Positions 7,053-15,692 are shown, counted from the first letter of the stretch. The stretch: DNA of 15,850 bases from Williamwhitmania sp035530955 (GCA_035530955.1 DATKTT010000279.1:1-15850), one strand, 5' to 3'. The notes: generated by a model not told the origin, from the letters alone. Program-made: numbers and translations.

Positions 7053-8303
7053 ATGAAGAAATTTTTATCTATTATAACTTTGGCCTTGTTGCTTGGTATT
7101 TCTAGCTTGTATGGTCAGGAAAAGGATTCACTGAAGTTCTCATTCTCCGGTTTTACTCGCTTTGATTACTGGAACGATACGCGAGTGACGGATGATGCTA
7201 TCGAGGGAATTTTTTCACTCGTTCCTTCTGCAAAGCTCCCAGACAGCTATGGTAACGACTTAAACGCCCATCCAAGTGCCAATGCACTAGCCGTTTCGTC
7301 TAGGATACGGTTAAATATTTCAGGACAAAGGGTTTTAGGTGCAAATGCTTCTAGCTTACTTGAGGCTGACTTTACTGGTTCATCTGGGAGCAGCCGCGTG
7401 AGACTTCGCCATGCTGCCATTACGCTGGCTTGGCCAACCACTTCCCTCCTTATCGGCTCCTACTGGCACCCAATGGTTGTGCCTGAAACTTTTCCATCCG
7501 TATTAGGCCTTAGCACTGGTGCACCCTTACAGGCCTTTAATAGAAGTCCGCAGGTGACATTTACCTATAAAAGCGCGAGTCATTTTTCTATTGCGGCTAC
7601 AGCATCCTGGGAAAGCGATTACACCAGCAATGGCCCTGACGGTTACTCTTCCAAATATTTAAGAAATACTTCAATCCCTGACTTCACTTTGCATTTAAAA
7701 TTCAGTTCTTCCAAGGTTGTGATGGGGGCTCTGGGTGATATATTTATTCTTCAGCCTCGAGTTTACACAGTTTCGCCGCTTGACGCTGACATAATTAAGC
7801 AAACCTCTGCAACGGTTACCTCATTTTCATATCAAGGTTACTTTAAATATTCCACCAGTAAGTTCTTTATTACGGCTAAGGCGATGGTTGGTCAAAACTT
7901 GGCTCACTATCTAATGCTGGGTGGGTATGGAACCACTTCTATCAATGGGGAGACGGGAGCGGAGGAATATACTCCATTTACTCACTTCTTTACTTTTTTA
8001 AATATTGGCTATGGTAAATCTGTGAAGCCATCCATATTTATTGGCTATGCAAAAAATCTTGGCACGGATAAAACCATTGTAGGCACTGACAAAAATATAT
8101 ATGGCCGCAGCCTAAACATTGCATCACTGTATAGAATTGCCCCAAATATTTCATGGACAATCAAAAACTTTATGCTGGCAGCGGAAGTTGAATATACCAA
8201 TGCAGAGTATGGTACGTTTGAATTCCCTTCAAAGGGAAAACTTGTTAATAGATATCATGTTTCAAATACGAGAGTTCTTTTGGTTGCGCAATACAATTTT
8301 TAG
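7053..8303 (+). CDS. Putative outer-membrane beta-barrel (porin-like) protein
   Basis: About 416 aa from the ATG at 7053. The first 21 or so residues are a signal peptide (MKKFLSIITLALLLGISSLYG), with cleavage likely just before QEKDS and no lipobox cysteine. The mature part has many alternating hydrophobic/polar segments with aromatic ends, for example SFSGFTRFDYW and the closing VLLVAQYNF. The C-terminal Phe is typical of barrels inserted by the BAM machinery. The central region near residues 125-165 (RLRHAAITLAWPTTSLLIGSY) resembles strands of Bacteroidota porin-type proteins. I cannot name a substrate. The frame is open upstream to a TTG inside the terminator hairpin, but only the ATG gives a proper signal peptide. 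It lies between cheW and cheR on the same strand, preceded by a hairpin and followed by a 251-bp gap, so it is probably regulated separately from both blocks. Confidence 0.82.
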   Translation: MKKFLSIITLALLLGISSLYGQEKDSLKFSFSGFTRFDYWNDTRVTDDAIEGIFSLVPSAKLPDSYGNDLNAHPSANALAVSSRIRLNISGQRVLGANASSLLEADFTGSSGSSRVRLRHAAITLAWPTTSLLIGSYWHPMVVPETFPSVLGLSTGAPLQAFNRSPQVTFTYKSASHFSIAATASWESDYTSNGPDGYSSKYLRNTSIPDFTLHLKFSSSKVVMGALGDIFILQPRVYTVSPLDADIIKQTSATVTSFSYQGYFKYSTSKFFITAKAMVGQNLAHYLMLGGYGTTSINGETGAEEYTPFTHFFTFLNIGYGKSVKPSIFIGYAKNLGTDKTIVGTDKNIYGRSLNIASLYRIAPNISWTIKNFMLAAEVEYTNAEYGTFEFPSKGKLVNRYHVSNTRVLLVAQYNF

Positions 8304-8554
8304 AATACCATCCTAGTGATGTTTATATAGTGTTAGTAATGTTTTGTATGGTAGGAATTTGACAAATTTGTTTCTAAGTTGTTTCCGAAATGAAGATCCC
8401 CCAAGTCTAATTTCGATACTTACAATTATTATGAAAAGTTACGCAAAAGCACTACTTTAGTCTTTGTTGTAAAGGTTGACAGTATTGGGAGGACCACAAC
8501 AAACTTTGTAGTTTTTTCCTTTTTCGTTTTATAAGAGTATTATTAAAAATAGGT
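8304..8554. other. 251-bp intergenic region upstream of cheR
   Basis: AT-rich and non-coding on both strands. It probably holds the end of the barrel-gene transcript and the start of the cheR transcript. A short palindrome AATTTG-A-CAAATT lies at 8356-8368. No hairpin with a T-tract was seen after the barrel gene. TTGACA at 8476-8481 and near-matches to the -7 element (AAACTTTG at 8501-8508) are present, but none forms a well-spaced promoter that I would defend. Confidence 0.5.
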
Positions 8555-9409
8555 ATGGATCCATTGCTTAATAAAGTTTTCAGCGCGCAACTTAGCGATA
8601 TAGAGTTCAGTCGGTTAAGCGATTTTATTTACAAGGAAAGTGGCATAAAAATGCCACCCATAAAACGAATCATGCTTCAGAGCAGGCTTCAAAAACGGCT
8701 TCGCGAACTTAAGATGTTGTCGTTTAAGGAGTATTGCGATTATGTGTTTAGCAAAAGCGGGCAGATTGGTGAGATTGTACACATGCTTGACGTGGTAAGC
8801 ACCAACAAAACAGACTTTTTCCGTGAACCGGTCCATTTTGATTTTCTTCAGGAGGTTGTTTTACCAGAATTTTATGGCCAAAACACGGCGCATCGGCAGA
8901 TGAAGGTTTGGAGTGCTGGTTGTTCCAGTGGTGAGGAGCCATACACAATTTCGATAGTAATGACCGATTTTGCTGAAGAACATACAGGTTTTGACTTTTC
9001 TATTCTTGGAACCGATTTGTCGACTCAAATTCTACAAAAGGCTAATAATGCAGTATACAATTTTGATCGGGTTGAAGCAATTCCTATGGAAATCAAAAAG
9101 CGTCATTTTTTGAAGAGCAAGGACCAAGAACGACCCACCGTAAAGCTTGCCCCGCATATCCGTAAGCGAGTTCGCTTTTCAAGGTTAAACTTTATGGATA
9201 ACAACTATGATATTTCTGATATGTTTGATGTTGTTTTTTGCAGAAATGTTTTGATTTACTTTGATAGAATAACTCAAGAGCAGGTAATTAACAAGCTCTG
9301 CACAAAGTTAAAACCAGGAGGCTACTTTTTCCTGGGGCATAGCGAGTCTATTATGAGCATGAATGTACCGCTGGTTCAGGTTAAACCTACCATCTTTAAA
9401 CGTATTTAG
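8555..9409 (+). CDS. cheR: Chemotaxis protein methyltransferase CheR
   Basis: The 284-aa protein has the N-terminal helical CheR domain (about 15-75, including FIYKESGIKMPPIKRIMLQSRLQKR) and a SAM-dependent methyltransferase domain. SAM-binding motif I is VWSAGCSSGEEPYTI from residue 118, and VVFCRNVLIYFD near 226-237 is the CheR hallmark. TNKTDFFREPVHF (about residues 84-96) corresponds to the conserved T-x-x-T-x-F-F-R segment. CheR methylates glutamates on receptor adaptation helices using S-adenosylmethionine. No tetratricopeptide extension is present, and the length is normal for stand-alone CheR. It heads the second che block; the next gene starts 34 bp downstream. Confidence 0.97.
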   Translation: MDPLLNKVFSAQLSDIEFSRLSDFIYKESGIKMPPIKRIMLQSRLQKRLRELKMLSFKEYCDYVFSKSGQIGEIVHMLDVVSTNKTDFFREPVHFDFLQEVVLPEFYGQNTAHRQMKVWSAGCSSGEEPYTISIVMTDFAEEHTGFDFSILGTDLSTQILQKANNAVYNFDRVEAIPMEIKKRHFLKSKDQERPTVKLAPHIRKRVRFSRLNFMDNNYDISDMFDVVFCRNVLIYFDRITQEQVINKLCTKLKPGGYFFLGHSESIMSMNVPLVQVKPTIFKRI

Positions 9410-9443
9410 ATTACCCTTATTCACTACTAATACATCTCATATC

Positions 9444-10346
9444 ATGAAAATGTTAACGGACGAAGAGTTGATTAATGAGTTGACTAAGAGATTCGAAGAG
9501 AATAAGCGGTCATTCTTGGAGATGCAAGAGCTTAATAAGGAGCTTCAGCTGGTAAACAAAAAATTGGAGGAGAGTGAATCGCTAAAAAGTCACTTTATTT
9601 CCAACATTGCCAACGAAATTGTCAACCCGTTTACCTCCATTATTGGTCTTTCGCGTGCAATTCTTTCAGTGGATAAGGAGAACTGGAAGAAGGTAATATC
9701 CATGGTTGCACATATACACTCAGAAGCTTTTTACCTCGATTTTCAGCTTAGAAATATTTTTGTTGCTGCAAAAATTGAGGCGGGAGAAGTTATTCCTGAG
9801 GTAATGGAGGTCGATATTCGGAGCCTGATAGACAACGTGATTGATGCCTACAAGTTTGAGGCGAAGAAAAAGAGGGTTATAATTTCCGCCAATTTTGACA
9901 TTCAGGGCTACTCTGGTGATGGTCCATACAATTTTAAAACAGACCCAGAGAAGCTGAAGTTAATTCTTTCCAACCTATTAAGTAATGCTGTAAAGTATTC
10001 GTTCGACGATGGAACTATTGAACTGAATATTTTAAGAGAGAGTAACTTTCTTGCAATTTCGGTTGTTGATCATGGGACAGGAATTTCTGAGATTAACCAA
10101 TCCATCATTTTTGATAGATTTAAGAGGGTAGATACAGGAATAAACTCTATCAATCGTGGGCACGGATTGGGCTTATCCATAAACCGAGCGCTGTTGGATG
10201 TGCTGGATGGGTCTATTGAGGTATCAAGCCAGGAGGGGCATGGGGCAACTTTTACTATTTCCATCCCTGAGGCTACTGATGATAGTGAAGGATTTGCTAC
10301 CGACGATAATGAGTTTTTCTTTGGAGGAGAACCGCAAGTATTTTAG
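9444..10346 (+). CDS. Histidine-kinase-like protein lacking the phospho-accepting histidine
   Basis: The 300-aa soluble protein has an N-terminal coiled coil (about 7-48), a HisKA-like two-helix domain (about 48-115) and an HATPase_c domain (about 130-275). In the H-box, where active kinases read xSHExRTP, this protein reads IANEIVNPF: codon AAC at 9612-9614 gives Asn57 in place of His. Glu58 and Asn61 are kept, matching the E-x-x-[NT] pair used in HisKA phosphatase activity. The ATPase motifs look usable: LLSNAVKYS (N-box), DHGTGIS (G1), FDRFKRVD (F-box) and GHGLGLSI (G2). A 25-residue acidic, Phe-rich tail follows. The frame stays open upstream into the end of cheR, but the ATG at 9444 is the natural start. 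It lies 5 bp before cheD, clearly in the operon. It may be an ATP-regulated phosphatase or a scaffold rather than a kinase (inference). Confidence 0.88.
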   Translation: MKMLTDEELINELTKRFEENKRSFLEMQELNKELQLVNKKLEESESLKSHFISNIANEIVNPFTSIIGLSRAILSVDKENWKKVISMVAHIHSEAFYLDFQLRNIFVAAKIEAGEVIPEVMEVDIRSLIDNVIDAYKFEAKKKRVIISANFDIQGYSGDGPYNFKTDPEKLKLILSNLLSNAVKYSFDDGTIELNILRESNFLAISVVDHGTGISEINQSIIFDRFKRVDTGINSINRGHGLGLSINRALLDVLDGSIEVSSQEGHGATFTISIPEATDDSEGFATDDNEFFFGGEPQVF

Positions 10347-10351
10347 TCGTT

Positions 10352-10837
10352 ATGGAGCAGCTCCCCATTCATTTTTTGTATCCTGCGGCCATGTTTATCG
10401 ACAAGACTCCTTATAAGGTGCACACCATTCTGGGCAGCTGTGTAGCAGTATGTCTATACGACCCGGTTATGCGATTAGGAGGAATAAACCATTACATGCT
10501 TCCATACTGGAATGGGCAGGGGCTTGCGTCACCAAAATATGGTAATATTGCCATTGATCGGTTGATTGAAAAGATGATATCTTTTGGTTGTCTTAAGTCC
10601 AACCTAAAGGCAAAGGTGTTTGGTGGAGGGGAGGTTATAGAAACCATTAATAACCAGTTTCAAATTGGTGAGCGAAACATAAAGGTTGCTCAAGATTTGC
10701 TTCGTGAATATGGAATTGTTACTATTGGATCTAGTGTAGGCGGTAAGTTGGGACGAAAGATAGAGTTTGATACGCATACTGGTGAAGTTAGAATGAGATT
10801 TATTGAAAAGCAGTTAATCACGACAAACAACAAGTAA
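10352..10837 (+). CDS. cheD: Chemoreceptor glutamine deamidase CheD
   Basis: The 161-aa protein matches CheD in length and motifs. Catalytic Cys30 lies in TILGSCVAVCLYD, His47 in GGINHYMLP, and the downstream strand KVFGGGEVIE plus the conserved GRKIEFDTHTGEVRM ending are characteristic. CheD deamidates specific glutamines of receptors to glutamates so that they become CheR substrates, and in Bacillus-type systems it also binds CheC. No CheC is present here, so its partner might be the kinase-like protein just upstream or the DxxxQ protein (inference). It sits 5 bp after the kinase-like gene and 9 bp before cheB, as expected for one transcript. Confidence 0.96.
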   Translation: MEQLPIHFLYPAAMFIDKTPYKVHTILGSCVAVCLYDPVMRLGGINHYMLPYWNGQGLASPKYGNIAIDRLIEKMISFGCLKSNLKAKVFGGGEVIETINNQFQIGERNIKVAQDLLREYGIVTIGSSVGGKLGRKIEFDTHTGEVRMRFIEKQLITTNNK

Positions 10838-10846
10838 CCTGAAGCT

Positions 10847-11923
10847 ATGTCGGAGAAGATAAAAGTTTTGATTGTTGATGACTCTGCAGTTGTTCGTCAA
10901 ACCTTAAGTCAGATTATCACCAGCGACCCCGATCTGGAAGTTTTGTCCACTGCAGCAGATCCCTTCTTTGCAGCAAAAAAAATTTCCGAACACTTGCCCG
11001 ATGTTATTACGCTCGATGTTGAAATGCCCCGGATGGATGGGCTAACTTTTTTGCGAAAAATTATGTCGCAGCATCCTATTCCGGTAGTAATTATTTCGAG
11101 CCTGACTGAGTCGGGAACAGAAACAGGGATGAGTGCGTTGGAATACGGTGCTGTGGAGATTATTACCAAGCCTCAAATGAATACGAAACAGTTCATTGAG
11201 GAATCTAGTATTCGCATCTGCGATGCCATTAAGGCTGCTGCCGGCGCGAGAATTCAGCGTCGCCGTTATGTAGAACCAACCATAATGCAGGTTGAACCAA
11301 AACTTTCTGCTGATGCCGTAATCCCTAAGTCTTTATTAACACAGAGTATGCTTAAAACCACGGAGATAGTGGTTGCAGTTGGTGCTTCAACCGGAGGAAC
11401 AGAGGCAATTGCTACTTTTTTGAAGGCCTTACCTCCCGACTGTCCTGGCATTATCATTGTTCAACATATGCCCGAGAAATTTACTACTTCCTTTGCCAAT
11501 CGACTCAATGAGATTTGCCAAATTTCTGTTAAAGAGGCCCATAATGGTGATGCTGTAATTCGTGGTCAGGCGTTGATTGCTCCTGGTAACTACCATATGC
11601 TACTCAAACGAAGTGGTGCCCGATACTATGTGGAGGTGAAGGAGGGTCCATTTGTAAATCGGCATCGCCCATCTGTTGATGTTCTTTTTCGAAGCACCGC
11701 TCAGTATGCAGGTCCCAATGCCATAGGAATTATTATGACCGGAATGGGCGATGATGGCGCTCGCGGATTATTAGAGATGAAGGAGGCTGGTGCAAAAACC
11801 ATTGCTCAGGATGAAAAATCGTGTATCGTTTTTGGCATGCCCAAGGAAGCCATCAGGCTGGGGGCTGCAGACAAGATTCTTCCCCTTGAGGCTATAGCTC
11901 CCCATATTATTAAACCACATTAG
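10847..11923 (+). CDS. cheB: Receptor methylesterase/deamidase CheB
   Basis: The 358-aa protein has an N-terminal receiver (about 5-120; D11/D12, phospho-acceptor D57 in ITLDVEMPRMDG, K at ITKPQ), a linker of about 40 residues, and a C-terminal methylesterase domain (about 168-355). The catalytic triad is visible: Ser181 in VGASTGG, His207 in VQHMP and Asp303 in GMGDDGARG. Phosphorylated CheB removes methyl groups from receptors, giving negative feedback on CheA. It is 9 bp downstream of cheD and 8 bp upstream of the DUF4407 gene. All key residues are intact. Confidence 0.97.
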   Translation: MSEKIKVLIVDDSAVVRQTLSQIITSDPDLEVLSTAADPFFAAKKISEHLPDVITLDVEMPRMDGLTFLRKIMSQHPIPVVIISSLTESGTETGMSALEYGAVEIITKPQMNTKQFIEESSIRICDAIKAAAGARIQRRRYVEPTIMQVEPKLSADAVIPKSLLTQSMLKTTEIVVAVGASTGGTEAIATFLKALPPDCPGIIIVQHMPEKFTTSFANRLNEICQISVKEAHNGDAVIRGQALIAPGNYHMLLKRSGARYYVEVKEGPFVNRHRPSVDVLFRSTAQYAGPNAIGIIMTGMGDDGARGLLEMKEAGAKTIAQDEKSCIVFGMPKEAIRLGAADKILPLEAIAPHIIKPH

Positions 11924-11931
11924 CTATTAGT

Positions 11932-13335
11932 ATGACCGCCAGAAGTTATTTACGCAGATCTTCCCTTCCTTTCTTCTACCGTGTGTTTTGTTGGTGTTCG
12001 GGTGCAAGACTTTATCTGCTGGAGCGGTGTCCTTCCGATTTGAATAAGTTTTTGGGAATTGGGGCAGTAATTCTTATGACTGGCATCTTAGCCTCATTGT
12101 CGGGGGGATATGCCATTTACACCATTTTTAGAAGTCCTCTGCTTGCTGTTTTGTTTGGTATGCTTTGGGGGTTGCTCATTTTCTTTCTTGACTTCTTCCT
12201 AGTTTCCAGCCTAAAGAAGCAGGATCGGGTTTCAAAAGAGATGCCTTTTGCCATACCCCGCTTTGTACTGGCCATTCTCATTGCCATCGTAATTTCAAAA
12301 CCAATTGAGCTCAAACTCTTTGAGAGGGAAATTAATGTCGAAATTGAGGCGATGCAGTCCGCTAAAAATATAGAGATTTCGAACCTCGTCGATAAAGAAT
12401 TTGGTGAAATTAGCCAACTTACTCAGGAAAATGAACAGCTTAAGGCTGATATTGCCGCCAAGGAACAAAGTCGAAATCAACTCTTCGATATGATTGTTGC
12501 TGAGGCCGAGGGTAAAAGTCCTACCGGAAAGGTTGGCAAAGGACCAGTTTATTCGGAAAAAAAGGCGGAGTTTGATAAAACAGAGAGGGAACTTGAGACT
12601 GTTCGTAAAGAGAACCAAACACAATTAGTGCATAATAATGAACGTATTGAAGCATTAACGAAACAACGTGATGAGCGACTGGCGCAAACCACCCAAACGA
12701 GTGGTCGTGCCAATGGCTTCCTCGCTCGGTTGGAGGCAATGTCCAATATCTCATCCAAGAGTTCTATAGTAAGTATTGCTAGCTGGTTTATTACTCTGCT
12801 TTTTATTGTAATAGAAGCATCTCCCATAATTGTCAAGCTTCTCTCCAAAAGAGGTCCCTACGATTTCTTGCTGGAGGCGGAAGAATTTCAGAAGGAAGCA
12901 GAGGCCAGTATTATAATAGAAAATATCCGTTTTGGACACGAGGAAAGCATCGATGTCGATAGAGAAGTAGCTCGCATAAAGTTCAAGAGCGAGATATCGT
13001 TGCAGTCAGAGTTTATTTCCGAGGAAGCAGAGGTGCGCCGTGAGCTATTCCGGAGGCGTTTAAAAACGTTTGAGAAGGCAGGCACAGTGCCTAAGCGTGA
13101 TTTAAAGTTAATCACTAAGGTTGACGATAGTGCTGAAGAAGAAAAATCGGAGGAAGTTCTTGCTGAGAGTTCCGCTAATGTTGAGCTAATTGAGAGCGAT
13201 ACTGCAAGTGATGAAGCTGAACAAAAGCAGATAGTGGTTGACTCCCCTGTAGAAAAAAACAGTTCATTGCCGCTTCTAGAAAGTTGCATCGAAGGTCGTA
13301 TTGAGCCTATTCATAAAAATGGTGACGAAAAGTAG
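11932..13335 (+). CDS. DUF4407-family membrane protein with long coiled coil
   Basis: The 467-aa protein shows the layout of DUF4407: two N-terminal membrane segments (about 42-63 and 68-93), a third near 103-120 ending in the hallmark SKPIELKLFEREI, a long charged coiled coil (about 125-260), a fourth membrane segment (about 275-300) ending in EASPIIVKLLSKRGPYD, and a highly charged C-terminal region of about 165 residues rich in Glu and Ser. No enzymatic motif is evident and the family's function is not established. The gene starts 8 bp after cheB, so it is co-transcribed with the adaptation enzymes. This placement suggests a membrane platform, tether or mechanosensitive partner for the che complex (inference). 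The long acidic tail beyond the DUF4407 core may be a protein-binding extension. Confidence 0.85.
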   Translation: MTARSYLRRSSLPFFYRVFCWCSGARLYLLERCPSDLNKFLGIGAVILMTGILASLSGGYAIYTIFRSPLLAVLFGMLWGLLIFFLDFFLVSSLKKQDRVSKEMPFAIPRFVLAILIAIVISKPIELKLFEREINVEIEAMQSAKNIEISNLVDKEFGEISQLTQENEQLKADIAAKEQSRNQLFDMIVAEAEGKSPTGKVGKGPVYSEKKAEFDKTERELETVRKENQTQLVHNNERIEALTKQRDERLAQTTQTSGRANGFLARLEAMSNISSKSSIVSIASWFITLLFIVIEASPIIVKLLSKRGPYDFLLEAEEFQKEAEASIIIENIRFGHEESIDVDREVARIKFKSEISLQSEFISEEAEVRRELFRRRLKTFEKAGTVPKRDLKLITKVDDSAEEEKSEEVLAESSANVELIESDTASDEAEQKQIVVDSPVEKNSSLPLLESCIEGRIEPIHKNGDEK

Positions 13336-13409
13336 CATGAATACATGTGTAAAGTTGGCGCCATAAAAAAAATGTTTACTTTTAAGGGATAATTTTTCTT
13401 CCACAAAAT

Positions 13410-15692
13410 ATGAGCGGCGAACTTTCCAATTCAAAAGTTATTAGGTTAACTATTAACGGAGTTCTTATAGGTTTGGCAGCACTCTTGCTCGCCTTCTTTT
13501 TTGAGGCCTTTCGGACAAACAACGCCATTTCATTGTCTGGCTTTATTGCCATTCATCGGAGTAATCCGATATTCTACTTTATTGATCTGATGCCATTGCT
13601 CTTTGGAGTCCTTACTTTTTATTTTGGAGGTAAGGTAGTCTTAAAAGTGTCTGAGGCTGATCGTTTTTTAGAAGAGGACGAATCAAGAAAAAGGAAGCTT
13701 TACCGCTTTGTTGAACGCATTAGGAATGGTGAAATTGATGCTGATTTTGTTGCCGACGAAGGTGATGCGCTGGGTAAGGCAATTGTAAACCTACGCGATA
13801 ACTTGAAATCGAGCAAAATTGAAGAAATAGCTCGTAAAAAGGAAGATGAGCAACGCGCTTGGATAGCCGAAGGTTTGGCTATGTTTGGTGAGATCTTACG
13901 TGCAAACAATGATAGCATGGAGGAACTATCCTACGGTATTGTTAGCCAACTGGTAAAGTATGTAGGTGCCATACAGGGCGGTTTTTACCTACTTGAAGAT
14001 GAGCACGAAAACGATAAGCACTTTCGAATGACTGCCAGCTATGCCTATGAGCGTAGAAAATATGCCGATAAAAGACTTGAGTGGGGAGAGGGAATGGTTG
14101 GAGCATGTGCACTTGAAGGCGATACAATTCATCTAAAAAAGGTTCCAAACAACTACCTAACAATAACATCTGGGTTGGGGAATGCAACGCCTGATAATTT
14201 GCTAATTGTTCCACTAAAAGTTAATGGTGAAATTCATGGCGTAATTGAGATTGCTTCATTCAAGCCATTTGAGAAGTATGAAATTGAGTTTGTTGAGAAG
14301 ATAGCCGAAAACAGCGCAACAACCATCTCAAGTGTAAAGATAAACATTAGAACAGCTCAACTATTAAAAGACTCACGAGAGCGTGCTGAGGCCATGATCG
14401 AGCAGGAAACCCAGCTACGGCAGAACATGGAGGAGCTACAGGCTACACAAGAAGAGGCTGCTCGGCAGGCTGAAAAGTTTATTAGCTTTACGAATTCAGT
14501 AAATCACACCCTTATACGGGCGGAATATGACGTGAATGGAATTTTGCTATATGCAAATACACAATTTCTTCAGGAATTGGAGTATACTTCAAATAGCGAG
14601 GTTGAGGGGCAACATATTTCAATGTTCATCAATAAAAAGGATCGCATTTGGTTCGACGACCTTTGGCAAAGCCTGGCAACGGGTGGGAAACATTTTGAGG
14701 GTGACATGAAGTTGGTCACCAACAGTGGAAAGGATTTGTGGACTATTGCAACTTACACTTGCGTGCGAAACGCCATGGGTGGAGTTGAAAAAATTCTATT
14801 CTTGGCTATTGATACTACCGAACAGAAGAAGCAAAGTCTTGACTATGAGGGGCAGATAAATGCTTTTAATCGGAGTAACATGAAGGCTGATTTTACTCCT
14901 ATTGGTGATATTATTGACGCTAACGAAAAATTTCTAGTGGCTCTAGGCTACACTTCCGTTGAAGTTCGCAACAAAACGGTTTTCGATTTCCCTCCGGAGG
15001 TAGAAAGGAAGTCACTAGAGAAAGTGTGGGACGATGTAACGCATGGAATTCCCAACGAGGGTGCTATGCGAATGCTTACAAAGAGTGGTGAGGAGCGCTG
15101 GATAAGGGGAACCTTTACTGCTGTTAACGACATGTACGACGAAATTGCCAAGGTTGTTTTTATTGGCCATGATATTACGCGCGAAAAGTTGATGGAGCTT
15201 GAGACCAAGCGACAAACTGAAATTCTCCGGCAGCAGGAAGAGCAGCTACGACAAAATGAGATTGAGCTCAACCGAAAGCTCCGTGATGCTCGTGAAGAGG
15301 TTAAAAACCAATTTAAGGAGATAGAGAAAGTTAAAATTAGAAATGAAAAAACTTTGGAGGGTGTTCTCGACTCAGTTGTTACCATAGATCAGCAGGGAGT
15401 TATAGAGTTTTTTAACAAAGCTGCAGAGCAACTATTTGGCTACGATCGGAACGAGGTGCTGGGCAAAAATATCCGTGTTCTTTTCCCCGGTGATGCTGCT
15501 AAGCGTGATGAGTTTATTGCCACCTATGTTGATCCTGATAAACTGAAAATCATAGGACAACGCAAGGAGATTACCATTATGAATAAGATGGGTGATGAGA
15601 TTTCCGTACTGATTTTGCTTTCTGAAGCTAGGGTAGGAAAGGAATACACCTATACTGCCTTTATCCAAAACATTTCTGTTGACCTTTTTTGA
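13410..15692 (+). CDS. Membrane HAMP-GAF-PAS-PAS-PAS sensor protein without output domain
   Basis: In the 760-aa protein, TM1 (about 13-33) and TM2 (about 54-76) flank a loop of only 20 residues. A HAMP-like segment follows (about 77-135, with FVERIRNGEIDADF and DALGKAIVNLRDNL), then a GAF domain (about 150-315), a coiled coil (316-356), PAS1 (357-475), PAS2 (480-595), a second coiled coil (597-648) and PAS3 (648-758). PAS3 has the FixL-type KIIGQRKEI segment, but the position of the FixL heme histidine is Arg (AKRDEFI), so heme ligation of that kind is not expected. There is no HisKA/HATPase, receiver, GGDEF or MCP hairpin; the protein stops with SVDLF right after PAS3. With so small an outer loop it probably senses cytoplasmic or membrane signals. 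It lies 74 bp after the DUF4407 gene and ends the che block. Confidence 0.88.
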   Translation: MSGELSNSKVIRLTINGVLIGLAALLLAFFFEAFRTNNAISLSGFIAIHRSNPIFYFIDLMPLLFGVLTFYFGGKVVLKVSEADRFLEEDESRKRKLYRFVERIRNGEIDADFVADEGDALGKAIVNLRDNLKSSKIEEIARKKEDEQRAWIAEGLAMFGEILRANNDSMEELSYGIVSQLVKYVGAIQGGFYLLEDEHENDKHFRMTASYAYERRKYADKRLEWGEGMVGACALEGDTIHLKKVPNNYLTITSGLGNATPDNLLIVPLKVNGEIHGVIEIASFKPFEKYEIEFVEKIAENSATTISSVKINIRTAQLLKDSRERAEAMIEQETQLRQNMEELQATQEEAARQAEKFISFTNSVNHTLIRAEYDVNGILLYANTQFLQELEYTSNSEVEGQHISMFINKKDRIWFDDLWQSLATGGKHFEGDMKLVTNSGKDLWTIATYTCVRNAMGGVEKILFLAIDTTEQKKQSLDYEGQINAFNRSNMKADFTPIGDIIDANEKFLVALGYTSVEVRNKTVFDFPPEVERKSLEKVWDDVTHGIPNEGAMRMLTKSGEERWIRGTFTAVNDMYDEIAKVVFIGHDITREKLMELETKRQTEILRQQEEQLRQNEIELNRKLRDAREEVKNQFKEIEKVKIRNEKTLEGVLDSVVTIDQQGVIEFFNKAAEQLFGYDRNEVLGKNIRVLFPGDAAKRDEFIATYVDPDKLKIIGQRKEITIMNKMGDEISVLILLSEARVGKEYTYTAFIQNISVDLF

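Noticed and set aside
8356..8368. Palindrome AATTTG-A-CAAATT upstream of cheR as an operator
   Set aside because: Short and AT-only apart from one G/C pair, in AT-rich intergenic DNA, with no matching second copy found; likely chance.
9363..9443. Extension of the kinase-like protein into the cheR coding end
   Set aside because: The sequence is an out-of-frame reading of cheR; the ATG at 9444 is free of overlap and starts the coiled coil.
13356..13363. TGGCGCCA palindrome between the DUF4407 gene and the PAS sensor gene
   Set aside because: An isolated 8-bp dyad without flanking symmetry or a T-tract; not enough to call a site.
15360..15692. PAS3 as a FixL-type heme oxygen sensor
   Set aside because: The FixL-like IIG segment is present, but the heme-ligating His position is Arg, so heme binding of that type is not supported.
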